This document shows positions 8,034 to 16,759 of a DNA stretch of 33,322 nucleotides, one piece after another. Source of the DNA: Muribaculaceae bacterium. GTDB lineage: Bacteria > Bacteroidota > Bacteroidia > Bacteroidales > G3-4614. The DNA lies in the NCBI GenBank assembly GCA_017546805.1, contig JAFYRT010000048.1, positions 1 through 33,322 of the forward strand, read 5' to 3'. Below the pieces are notes generated by a model. That model did not search any database. It was not told where the DNA came from and worked only from the letters and a program-made list of their open reading frames with translations. Made by a program: the position numbers and the translations under genes. Position 1 is the first letter of the stretch. The number at the start of each line of letters is the position of its first letter.

Positions 8034-8125
8034 ATTCCTCATTAAGAAACATTCGTTTCTTGATTATGCATACGCTCGGCATAGTTTATGTAAACATAAC
8101 TCTGCTCTCGCTTACTTGCATAATT
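8034..8125 (+). repeat. Dispersed structured repeat, full copy C
   Basis: Near-identical to 4023-4103 (80 of 81 positions over 8034-8114) and continuing to a complete right end. The part from 8063 to 8124 is bounded by ATTATGCA and TGCATAAT, an 8-bp inverted pair. The hairpin AAGAAAC/GTTTCTT lies just before it (8044-8061). It sits between metG and the flippase gene. Confidence 0.85.
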
Positions 8126-8147
8126 CCTCATTCCTAATTAAATAAAA

Positions 8148-9596
8148 ATGGACTTAAAACAGAGAACAGAGAAGGCACTGATTTGGAGTTTCGTGGATAA
8201 ATTCGGACAACAAATTATATATTTTGTTTCCGGAATTATCCTCGCCAATCTCCTTATGCCTGGCGACTATGGTAAAATAGGAGTGTTGACAATATTCATA
8301 GTGTTGTCAAACATATTGATAGATAGTGGTTTCAGTTCGGCTCTTATAAGAAAAAAAGGAGCAACCGACAGCGACTACTCAACAATATTCTATTTTAATC
8401 TTATCATATCGCTTGTTTTCTATTTTGTACTCTATTTCTCTGCTGTATTTATAGCGTCATACTTCGATATTCCCGATTTGGTGGGCATATCGCGAGTGCT
8501 GTTTCTCTCAATAATATTCAATTCGTTGGGATTGATTCAGCAAACCCGAATGTTCAAAGAGATTCGCTTTACCGAATATGCCCGAATAAACATTGTGGCA
8601 CTCACCCTTTCGTCGGTATCGGCAATATGGTTGGCTGCAAACGGAGGCGGAGTATGGGCTTTGGTTGTGCAAACACTTGGGCTGTCGGTGCTTAAAACAA
8701 TTCTTTTATGGGTGTATGGCAGATGGTATCCCAAGTTGATTTTTTCATTGGCATCTATCCGAGAGTTTTTGAGTTACAGTGCAAACCTCTTGGGTACAGG
8801 AGTGCTGAACGCAGTATTTAATAACATCTATCCGCTGATAATAGCAAAATCATTCTCAACAGCAACCGTAGGATTTTACACACAAGCACAAAAACTACAA
8901 GATATACCTTCGGCTCTAATTGCCAATATCTTTCGCAGTGTGGCATTTCCTGTGTTATCATCAATCAACGATGATAAGCCTCGTTTGTTGAGAGTCTTTG
9001 GTAAGTATATTCGCACAACAGCATTCTTTATCTTTCCTGTAATGATGATGCTGATTGTAGTGGCTCATCCTTTGATAATTTCGTTGATAACCGACAAGTG
9101 GATAAACTCAGTGCCAATGCTTCAAGTGTTGTCGTTGGCAGGAATGTTCTCTCCCTTTATAATTTTGTATTACGACCTCTTTAATACCGAGGGTAGAAGC
9201 GATATAAACTTCAAACTTGAGATAGCAAAAAAAATATTTCTGATAGGAGCAATAGCCATAGCACTTTACTTTGGAAACTCAATAATGAGTCTGATATGCG
9301 TGTGGGTGGCATACACATTGCTATCGTTAATAACCACGGCAATCGTCTCATCGCGAGTAGCGGGATACAAAGTAATATCATTCGTAAAAGATATAACACC
9401 ATACTTTTTGGTGGCTCTATCTTCGGCAATAATATCACTAATGCCATACTTGCTTTTTACAAACAGTTGGGTGTTGCTAATATCTTCTGTTCTAACATTC
9501 GGAGTGTCGTACATCGCCATTGTGGCACTCTTTAAAATGGAGATATGGTTAGAGTGTCTATCATTGGCAAAGCGTAAATTAGGAATAATAAAATAA
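8148..9596 (+). CDS. Polysaccharide flippase (Wzx/MOP superfamily)
   Basis: A 482-residue inner-membrane protein, almost entirely hydrophobic segments (about 12-14 predicted helices), beginning with DLKQRTEKALIWSFVDKFGQQ, cut here to MDLKQRTEKALIWSF, a start typical of lipopolysaccharide or capsule repeat-unit exporters. It would move lipid-linked oligosaccharide across the inner membrane. It is the first gene of a compact block with three glycosyltransferases (1-nt gap to the next). No polymerase (Wzy) or initiating phosphoglycosyltransferase is in view, so the block is either incomplete or served from elsewhere. Confidence 0.88.
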   Translation: MDLKQRTEKALIWSFVDKFGQQIIYFVSGIILANLLMPGDYGKIGVLTIFIVLSNILIDSGFSSALIRKKGATDSDYSTIFYFNLIISLVFYFVLYFSAVFIASYFDIPDLVGISRVLFLSIIFNSLGLIQQTRMFKEIRFTEYARINIVALTLSSVSAIWLAANGGGVWALVVQTLGLSVLKTILLWVYGRWYPKLIFSLASIREFLSYSANLLGTGVLNAVFNNIYPLIIAKSFSTATVGFYTQAQKLQDIPSALIANIFRSVAFPVLSSINDDKPRLLRVFGKYIRTTAFFIFPVMMMLIVVAHPLIISLITDKWINSVPMLQVLSLAGMFSPFIILYYDLFNTEGRSDINFKLEIAKKIFLIGAIAIALYFGNSIMSLICVWVAYTLLSLITTAIVSSRVAGYKVISFVKDITPYFLVALSSAIISLMPYLLFTNSWVLLISSVLTFGVSYIAIVALFKMEIWLECLSLAKRKLGIIK

Positions 9597-9597
9597 C

Positions 9598-10497
9598 ATG
9601 ATTGCTCCAATAATACTTTTCACTTACCGCAGGGCTGCACACACAAGACGTTGTGTGGAGTCTATAAAAAGGTCGCCATTGGCAGTGGAGAGCCAACTAT
9701 ATATCTTCTCCGATGCTCCCAAAGGAGATGCCGATCTTGCCGATGTGCAGGATGTGAGAAGCTACCTAAAAACAATAACAGGCTTTAAGAGTGTAGTTAT
9801 TGAGGAAGCAACAGAGAACCGAGGACTTGCCAACAGTGTAATATATGGAGTGGGTAAAGTTCTTGACGAGCATGGCAGAGCAATAGTGCTGGAAGATGAT
9901 TTGGTGTTGTCGCCAAATTTCCTTTCGTATATGAACGAGGCTCTTGAAATGTATAAAGACGAGGAGAATGTAATAAACATAAACTCTCATGTGTTGTCAT
10001 CGCCAATGACATTCAGCGAAAACTTTCTTATAAGTTTTGCCAACAGTTGGGGTTGGGCAACATGGAAACGAGGTTGGGCATATTTCGAACCCGATGCAAA
10101 AACGCTCCTTGCAAAAATCAAGGAGCAAGGCAGAGAACGCGAATTTGATATGGGTTACCACTTCACCCGCATGTTGCGCGAGCAGTGCGAAGGAAAGATA
10201 AACTCTTGGGCGATACGTTGGAATGCATCGTTGTTTGTAAATCGTAAACTGTCGTTGAACGCAGGGCGTCCATTGGTGGTAAATGGAGGGTTTGGGGTTG
10301 GAGCAACACACTGTAATACACCCGATTTGTTCTCGGTAAAATTATATACAGGAGAGATACATCCCCAAAAGATAACCCCTGTCGAGGAGGATAAAAAAAT
10401 GCGTCATAAATTGCGCATAACATATATGCTACGCACCTCATATACAAATAAATTGAGAGTGCTTTTACTCACTAAACTAAAAGAACTTTTCCAATGA
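9598..10497 (+). CDS. Glycosyltransferase, GT2/GNT-I-like (GT-A fold)
   Basis: A 299-residue cytoplasmic glycosyltransferase. It starts with a typical GT-A nucleotide-sugar strand (IAPIILFTYRRAAHTRRC), and the metal-binding acidic motif EDD is at 99-101 in AIVLEDDLVLSPNF, followed by a conserved NSWGWATWKRGW segment characteristic of this Bacteroidota group. It probably adds one sugar in the repeat unit moved by the upstream flippase; donor and acceptor are unknown. It overlaps the next gene by 4 nt (ATGA), indicating translational coupling. Confidence 0.85.
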   Translation: MIAPIILFTYRRAAHTRRCVESIKRSPLAVESQLYIFSDAPKGDADLADVQDVRSYLKTITGFKSVVIEEATENRGLANSVIYGVGKVLDEHGRAIVLEDDLVLSPNFLSYMNEALEMYKDEENVININSHVLSSPMTFSENFLISFANSWGWATWKRGWAYFEPDAKTLLAKIKEQGREREFDMGYHFTRMLREQCEGKINSWAIRWNASLFVNRKLSLNAGRPLVVNGGFGVGATHCNTPDLFSVKLYTGEIHPQKITPVEEDKKMRHKLRITYMLRTSYTNKLRVLLLTKLKELFQ

Positions 10498-11747
10498 AAG
10501 TGGCATTGATAAATACCAAACAGAGTGGAGGAGGAGCTGCCGTTGCGGCATGCCGTCTACACAAAGCACTCCGCGAGGAGGGTGTCGATGCAACCCTTGT
10601 TGTGGCAGAAGGAGAAGGCGGAGAGGCAGTTGAGGTAGTCTCTAAAACTCCAAGGGGTAAAATATTGCATAAACTCAATTTTATAAAAGAACGTTTTGGT
10701 ATATGGGTGGCAAATGGCTTTTCTCGTAAAAACCTCTTTACCGTATCAACAGCCGATAGTGGAACAGACATAACAAAACTTCGGGCGGTAAAAGATGCAG
10801 ATGTGATTCACCTGCATTGGGTAAATCAAGGAATGTTATCGCTAAAGAATATCGAGCAGTTGGTAGCAACAGGCAAACCCGTAGTCATAACACCTCACGA
10901 TATGTGGTATGCAACAAGCATTTGCCACCATGCAGGCGAGTGCAACAAATATACAACAGGGTGTAACAACTGTCCATGTTTAGAAAAACCATCCGATAAC
11001 GACCTTTCGGCAAAGGTGTGGCGAGCAAAAGAAAACCTATACAAAAAAGGAGTGACATTTGTAGCCATAAGTCAATGGTTGGCAGAGCGATTAGAACGAA
11101 GCGCATTGACATCGGGTGTGGCGTATCGCCAAATATGTAATGCAATAGATACCAACTACTTCTGTATACAGGATAAAGCCGAGAGTAGAGCAAAATTACA
11201 GATATCTGAGAACGAAAAAGTTCTTGTTTTTGGCGCAGCAAAACTTAACGACCCCATAAAAGGAGCAGATATGCTATTCTCAGCAATAGAGATGAGTGGA
11301 ATAAAAGACGAATTGCTATTGCTTCTTTTCGGTTCAATAAAAAATGACGATGAGTTTCTTGCTCGCATACCGTGCCGATATAAATATGTAGGCTCAGTAA
11401 CAGATAAAGATAAATTGGCAAACCTCTATTCTGCAGCCGATATGGTAGTAGTGCCATCGCATTACGAAACACTACCCTTTGTAATAGCCGAAGCAATGGC
11501 ATGCGGAACACCGGCACTCGCATTCGACAGCGCAGGACAAACAACTCTAATAGACCACAAAGAGAACGGATATCTTGCACACTATCCAAAGGTAGAAGAT
11601 TTTGCCGAAGGCATAAAATGGCTTTTGCAAAATGCCGATGAGGATATGCGTAAGCGTGCAAACGAGAAGATAAATAGAATAATGTCGCCCCAAACAGTGG
11701 CATTACAACACAAAGAGTTATACGAATCACTACTAAAAAAACAGTAA
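10494..11747 (+). CDS. Glycosyltransferase family 4 (GT-B fold)
   Basis: A 417-residue retaining-type glycosyltransferase. The N-terminal GGGAA loop (12-16) and the C-terminal donor-site motif E-x7-E at 325-333 (ETLPFVIAE), followed by ACGTP, define the family. A Cys/His cluster at 144-162 (C144, C150, C157, C160, C162) in the N-domain is seen in a subset of GT4 proteins; a structural metal site is possible but unproven. It overlaps both neighbours (ATGA upstream, TAATG downstream), so all three transferases should be made together. Confidence 0.9.
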   Translation: MKVALINTKQSGGGAAVAACRLHKALREEGVDATLVVAEGEGGEAVEVVSKTPRGKILHKLNFIKERFGIWVANGFSRKNLFTVSTADSGTDITKLRAVKDADVIHLHWVNQGMLSLKNIEQLVATGKPVVITPHDMWYATSICHHAGECNKYTTGCNNCPCLEKPSDNDLSAKVWRAKENLYKKGVTFVAISQWLAERLERSALTSGVAYRQICNAIDTNYFCIQDKAESRAKLQISENEKVLVFGAAKLNDPIKGADMLFSAIEMSGIKDELLLLLFGSIKNDDEFLARIPCRYKYVGSVTDKDKLANLYSAADMVVVPSHYETLPFVIAEAMACGTPALAFDSAGQTTLIDHKENGYLAHYPKVEDFAEGIKWLLQNADEDMRKRANEKINRIMSPQTVALQHKELYESLLKKQ

Positions 11748-12466
11748 TGTCAACACCCGTAATATCAATAATAACAGTATGCTACAATGCATCGCATGAG
11801 ATTGAAGCCACCCTTAAAAGCATAAAGGAGCAGAGTTTCAAAGGCTACGAGTATATTATTATTGATGGAGCCTCAAAAGACAATACACTTGAGGTAATAA
11901 CTCAAAGCGGAGTAGAACCAACCCATTTGATAAGCGAACGAGACAAAGGAATATACGATGCCATGAACAAAGGTCTCGCCCTGGCAAAAGGAGAATATCT
12001 TATGTTTTTGAATGCAGGAGATTCTCTATATTCGCCTCAAACATTGCAGACAATAGCAGATGTGGCAGAGCAGGAAAATCCAGATGTGATATATGGCGAT
12101 ACAGCAATAGTAGATACCGAGAGAAATTACCTGCGTCCTCGAAAACTACGTCCACCCAAAACACTCACTCGCAACAGCTTTAAAAACGGAATGTTGGTGT
12201 GTCATCAAGCCTTTCTGCCAAAACGAGAGTTGGCAATGCCATATGATACCAAGTATCGTTTCTCTGCCGACTTTGATTGGTGTGTTAAAATACTCTCTGT
12301 CTCAGAAAAATGCACACAAATAGATTCGTTCATAGTAAACTATTTGGAGGAGGGAGCAACAACACGCAATCATATAAAATCTTTGAAAGAACGTTTCCGT
12401 ATAATGACAATTTATTACGGATTGTTTATAACAATTTTTAAACATATTTGCTTTTTGTTCAGATAA
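11747..12466 (+). CDS. Glycosyltransferase family 2
   Basis: A 239-residue GT-A inverting transferase. ISIITVCYNA at the N-terminus, DGASKDNT near 38-45, the ERDKGIYDAMNKG segment and FLNAGDSLY (metal-binding region, Asp92) place it with short WcaA/PssB-like GT2 enzymes. It starts inside the stop codon of the preceding gene (TAATG). A hydrophobic stretch at the C-terminus (about the last 20 residues) may bring it to the membrane. It is the last gene of the polysaccharide block; a strong promoter for the next unit begins inside its 3' end. Confidence 0.9.
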   Translation: MSTPVISIITVCYNASHEIEATLKSIKEQSFKGYEYIIIDGASKDNTLEVITQSGVEPTHLISERDKGIYDAMNKGLALAKGEYLMFLNAGDSLYSPQTLQTIADVAEQENPDVIYGDTAIVDTERNYLRPRKLRPPKTLTRNSFKNGMLVCHQAFLPKRELAMPYDTKYRFSADFDWCVKILSVSEKCTQIDSFIVNYLEEGATTRNHIKSLKERFRIMTIYYGLFITIFKHICFLFR

Positions 12467-12478
12467 TTTGTACCTTTG
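12447..12478 (+). promoter_or_regulatory. Near-consensus Bacteroidota promoter
   Basis: TTTG at 12447-12450, exactly 20 nt, then TACCTTTG at 12471-12478. This is the best promoter match in the window. Its -33 part lies inside the end of the upstream glycosyltransferase gene. It should start a transcript near 12485 for the PEGA-BACON-FGE group, separating it from the polysaccharide block. Confidence 0.75.
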
Positions 12479-12511
12479 AGCCTTTCAGTACAAATTATAA
12501 GAATAAAGTCT

Positions 12512-14548
12512 GTGAAACAAATAACAAAATACATATTACTTCAGTTTTTACTCCTGCTCTCTGTGTCTCTATTGGCACAAGATAAAATATCGGTAGAGAG
12601 TTTTGAATTGTTACCACAAGATTTAACCGCCAATATAGAGGGAACAAGTCGTTTCGATCCTAATACCCGAAAAAATGCAGCACTTATAAAGATAGAGACA
12701 ACCCAAAAAGGCTTTGTCTTTGAAGGTGGATCGTTGGGATTTGTCGGTGACCCTGAGTATAAGACAGGAGAGATATGGCTCTATGTCCCGGATGGTGCAA
12801 AAAAAATAACTCTTAAACACGAAACATTGGGAGTACTTCGCAATCACTATTATGGAGTTCCTATACAATCGGGTAAAACCTACCTGATGAAGTTGAGTAC
12901 TGCAGAGGTAATAACAACGAGTCACGACTACGAACATATGAAAGATATCGAAGTCACAGTCATCCCTGCTAATGCTCAATTATTTATAAATGGAGGAGTG
13001 GAGAAATTAAATAATGGAAAAATCTCCAAAACTCTCTCTCTTGGAACACATACATATCGAGCATCGGCATTGAATTACCACACTCAGAGTGGAAAATTTG
13101 AGATAACCGATTCGGTTCAATCACCAAAACTTTCGATAATTTTAAAACCTGCATTTGGATATTTGAACGTAAACGGCTCGCCCGAGACAGATGGAGGAGA
13201 GTTATATATCGACGGACAGAGAGTTGGTAAACTACCTATGTCTCAACAAATACTCAAAAGCGGTAAGCACAAAGTAGAGGTTTTTAAGAAGCTATATCAT
13301 ACGTATGTCGAGGAGATTGAGATGAAAGATAGTGTAACAATCTCTTTAATGCCCACATTAGAGCCAAACTGTGCCGAGTATGAATTCTTGGTGGTGGGAG
13401 ACAATAATGCTCAAATTTTTGATAATGGCGAACTGTTGGGAGCAGGATATTGGAGTGGAAAGCTCGAAGCAGGCGAACACACCATCGAGGCAAGGAAGAT
13501 AAGTCACTCCCCCTCAGTAAAAAAAATAGTAGTAGAGAAAGATGTAAACCAAAGAGTTGTATTATCACGACCAGAACCAATAACCGGAACTCTCGAAATA
13601 AAAACCGTGCCGAGTAACGCAAAGGTATATATCGATGGCAGTGTAATAGAATCAGGAAGAACAGATTATATCAACAGCCAGCTTTTGATAGGACCTCATC
13701 GTGTAAAATTGGTATTGCCGGGACATAAACCCGAGGAGTTTGACGTTGAGATAGAAGAGGGAAAACCTGTACGAAAAAGTCTTATTCTAACCGATTATTG
13801 CGATGCGACAATCAACTCCGAACCCAATGCAAACATCTATATAGATGGAATATATATGGGTAAAACACCATATAAAATAAAAAACAGAGTAGCAGGAAAC
13901 TATAAAGTAGAGATATCAGCTCATGGTTATACCACATACTCAAAAACATTGCATTTAGATGGAACGACAGAGGATATGACAATAAAATTGCGTCGTAATT
14001 ATGTCCGTCCAAGCGAGTTCTATATGCAGGTGGGAGGAAATTATGGAGGTATAATCGGAATAAATGCAGGTCTTGGAGGGCACATCAATAATGTGAACAT
14101 GGAGGCAAATTTTGTTTTAGGATTTATCGAAAGCGACAAAATTTATTGGACCAACACAATTTACGAATCAATTCCGTATGTAGCAACATATAAACCATTG
14201 GGAGGTAATTTTAAATTGGGATACGGTTTTAGACTTCATCGTCGTATCAGAACAACCCTACAAGTTGGTACTCAATATATACTCTTAATGGAGAGTGTCG
14301 AGAATTCATATAATGACAATTATTACAGTGATATGAAAATTGCAAACGGAGCCTACACAATGGGCTTGACATTTGGTGCGCGATTAAATTTTGTATTGGC
14401 ACCGTGGCTTGGATTATCTATCACTCCGGAGTATATACTCCCAGTATATAAATCGCCAGGATTTGAGGTGCTGTCAGGACATTCCGAAAAAATAAAAAAT
14501 TATTCCGAAGGCTTTAACTGTAATGTAGGACTAAATATATTTTTCTAA
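12512..14548 (+). CDS. PEGA-repeat protein with C-terminal outer-membrane barrel
   Basis: A 678-residue exported protein. I start it at GTG 12512: the only longer option begins with TTG 12476 inside the -7 promoter element, and the GTG gives a clean signal peptide (KQITKYILLQFLLLLSVSLLA, shortened here to KQITKYILLQ...SLLAQ). After an N-terminal domain of about 120 residues there are five PEGA-like repeats (about 146-495), each with a xYIDG or xxxNG turn and a G-x-H/Y-x-V strand. From about 500 onward, alternating strands and a terminal Phe suggest an outer-membrane beta-barrel. PEGA modules are thought to be surface or cell-wall associated. It is followed after 3 nt by the BACON protein. Confidence 0.82.
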   Translation: MKQITKYILLQFLLLLSVSLLAQDKISVESFELLPQDLTANIEGTSRFDPNTRKNAALIKIETTQKGFVFEGGSLGFVGDPEYKTGEIWLYVPDGAKKITLKHETLGVLRNHYYGVPIQSGKTYLMKLSTAEVITTSHDYEHMKDIEVTVIPANAQLFINGGVEKLNNGKISKTLSLGTHTYRASALNYHTQSGKFEITDSVQSPKLSIILKPAFGYLNVNGSPETDGGELYIDGQRVGKLPMSQQILKSGKHKVEVFKKLYHTYVEEIEMKDSVTISLMPTLEPNCAEYEFLVVGDNNAQIFDNGELLGAGYWSGKLEAGEHTIEARKISHSPSVKKIVVEKDVNQRVVLSRPEPITGTLEIKTVPSNAKVYIDGSVIESGRTDYINSQLLIGPHRVKLVLPGHKPEEFDVEIEEGKPVRKSLILTDYCDATINSEPNANIYIDGIYMGKTPYKIKNRVAGNYKVEISAHGYTTYSKTLHLDGTTEDMTIKLRRNYVRPSEFYMQVGGNYGGIIGINAGLGGHINNVNMEANFVLGFIESDKIYWTNTIYESIPYVATYKPLGGNFKLGYGFRLHRRIRTTLQVGTQYILLMESVENSYNDNYYSDMKIANGAYTMGLTFGARLNFVLAPWLGLSITPEYILPVYKSPGFEVLSGHSEKIKNYSEGFNCNVGLNIFF

Positions 14549-14551
14549 AAA

Positions 14552-16747
14552 ATGAAGAATTTAATACTCAACATATTAATTTCATTGTTTGTACTATGCA
14601 TTACAGGGTGTGTAGATGAATATTATATGAATTCAGACTTTACTCCATCGTTGTCGGCGCATTATCTACGACCATCAGAAACAAGTTTCTCTTATAATTA
14701 CTCATCTGCATTTACAAAAAGTTTTACAGTTGAGAGTGTCGAAACCCCATGGGCATTCACTGAAGTAGCAGATTGGCTATCTCTTTCTCCAATGAGTGGT
14801 AATTCGTCGGCATCAGTTACGCTCAATGTATCTGAAAATAATAATGCAGATGATAATCGAACCTCAATATTCTATCTAATATCAACCGATACCGACTGGG
14901 AATACAGCAGAGCCATCACTGTGTCGCAGGCAAAAGCCTCTCCGTCTCTTGGTGTCGAAAAAAGTTCAATCTCATTCGGAGGAGCATCGGGAGAGCAGAA
15001 GGTGAAAATTACCTCAAATTGTAAATGGAGCGTCTCGTGTTCTGCATCATGGATAACACTCTCGCCCGATCAAAGCAAAGGGCAATTATCAGTATCGGTA
15101 TCAGCCAATACCCAAACAAGCTATCGTAGCAGTGTAATTTACATATCTTACGGAAACACTAAGACATCCATAAGTGTAACACAATCACCATCAACTATTA
15201 CAACAACAGATTATACATTGAATTACGAAAATATTGCCTCAAAATATGTGGTTGAAATAGATTCAGAAGCGCCATGGAGCGCCACAGTCTCAAATAGCAG
15301 TTGGATTAGTGTGAACCCAAACGAAGGAGGCGCAGGAAAAACAAAAGTTGAAATATCAGTTACAGCAAATACCTCAGTATCATCTCGATCGGGATATGTC
15401 TCAATAAAAACAGGATCATCATCAAGATTTCAAATAGAGGTGATTCAGAAGGGATTATATATTACTTCTGAAGAGAGCATTGACTTCTCTTCATCTTCTG
15501 AGTCAAAACCTCTTTCTATTCAGAGTAACACTTCATGGACTGTAACCGAAAAGCCCAATTGGATAACCCTCTCAAAAGAGTCAGGGACAGGCAACGGCGA
15601 AATAATTGTCACCTCGTCAGAAAACCCAAATACAACCTCTCGTACAGGAGAAATAGTATTCTCACAACCCGGACTTTCTATAAAATGGAGTGTGACAGTT
15701 ACCCAATCAGGAAAGTTCTTTACATCAGAATCAACACTGCTTGAATTCTCTGACAAAGCAGGAGAAAAGAACTTTAATATCCTTTCAGATGCAAGTTGGA
15801 CATCATATCATACCGATAATTGGTTTGTCTCTACCCCTACATCAGGAAAAGGAAATGCCTCTATAACCGTTTCTGTTGAGGAGAATAAGTCAACAGAGGA
15901 GAGAACAGGCACAATCAACTACTCATTTGTCAACGAAACCAAATCGGTAAATATTCATCAACAGGCAAAATATTTAACAATCGGCGATCAATCATTTTCG
16001 TTCACCTCAAAAGGAGGTAGCCATATCATAAATATCTCAACCAATGGCGATTGGTCTGCAAGTGTAGAACATGAAGTATCGTGGCTTAAATTGTCAAAAA
16101 CATCGGGTTCTGATAATGCCGAAATACTCTTGACAGTCGAAGATAACCCATCTGTGAATACTCGTTCTACAGCAGTGGTTATTAAAACTGAATATTTTCA
16201 AGATGTCAGAATATTGGTATCCCAAAGTCCTCGATATATCTCTGTATCGACATCTTCAATTCAATTTCATGCAAAAGGAGGAACTTCGAATGTTGTAATG
16301 GTGGATACCGATGGAAAGTACACCATACAAACATCAGAGTCGTGGCTTACAATAAATGAAACAGCAGACAATGCGTTTACAGTTTCGGCAACAAAGAATC
16401 CAACGAGTGATAAGCGTGAGGGAAAAATAGTAATTACTTTAACCGATTTGCAAGAGGGTTCTTTCTCGTTGGAGATGACGGTAAAACAGATTGGCGATGG
16501 TAACTCCTTTATAATTGAAGAATTCCCTGAAGATGGGAATTGGGATAGTTTAGGAGGAGAAAATTTAACGATAACAATCACAGGATACACATCCGATAAA
16601 AATTGGGATAATAAGCCGGGAGATACAACCAAAATTAATGTGACAGGATATTCTAATGATAATGATTGGAATTACAACGATAAATCAAACAGCAATGTGT
16701 CAATAAACCGATATGGTACCGACATAAATTGGGATAATTCATTTTAA
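14552..16747 (+). CDS. Surface lipoprotein with about seven BACON repeats
   Basis: A 731-residue lipoprotein (lipobox ITGC, Cys20). About seven Ig-like BACON repeats of 80-90 residues follow from about 34 to 649. Each has the pattern W-x(n)-W(I/L)xLSxxSGxG, then N-x-(S/T)-xxR-x-G and ends in V-xQ. The first and last repeats are the most diverged. BACON modules occur in Bacteroidota surface proteins and are linked to carbohydrate or mucin contact. The last 80 residues (651-731) form a separate tail with four spaced NWD/DWN motifs. No catalytic domain is visible. It starts 3 nt after the PEGA gene and precedes the FGE-like gene by 12 nt, so the three are one operon. Confidence 0.87.
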   Translation: MKNLILNILISLFVLCITGCVDEYYMNSDFTPSLSAHYLRPSETSFSYNYSSAFTKSFTVESVETPWAFTEVADWLSLSPMSGNSSASVTLNVSENNNADDNRTSIFYLISTDTDWEYSRAITVSQAKASPSLGVEKSSISFGGASGEQKVKITSNCKWSVSCSASWITLSPDQSKGQLSVSVSANTQTSYRSSVIYISYGNTKTSISVTQSPSTITTTDYTLNYENIASKYVVEIDSEAPWSATVSNSSWISVNPNEGGAGKTKVEISVTANTSVSSRSGYVSIKTGSSSRFQIEVIQKGLYITSEESIDFSSSSESKPLSIQSNTSWTVTEKPNWITLSKESGTGNGEIIVTSSENPNTTSRTGEIVFSQPGLSIKWSVTVTQSGKFFTSESTLLEFSDKAGEKNFNILSDASWTSYHTDNWFVSTPTSGKGNASITVSVEENKSTEERTGTINYSFVNETKSVNIHQQAKYLTIGDQSFSFTSKGGSHIINISTNGDWSASVEHEVSWLKLSKTSGSDNAEILLTVEDNPSVNTRSTAVVIKTEYFQDVRILVSQSPRYISVSTSSIQFHAKGGTSNVVMVDTDGKYTIQTSESWLTINETADNAFTVSATKNPTSDKREGKIVITLTDLQEGSFSLEMTVKQIGDGNSFIIEEFPEDGNWDSLGGENLTITITGYTSDKNWDNKPGDTTKINVTGYSNDNDWNYNDKSNSNVSINRYGTDINWDNSF

Positions 16748-16759
16748 AACTATACAAAT

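Noticed and set aside
4023..8125. The near-identical repeat as an insertion sequence
   Set aside because: The copies are about 80-100 nt, encode nothing, show no clear target-site duplication and are not next to a transposase. A non-autonomous mobile element is still possible, but an IS call is not supported.
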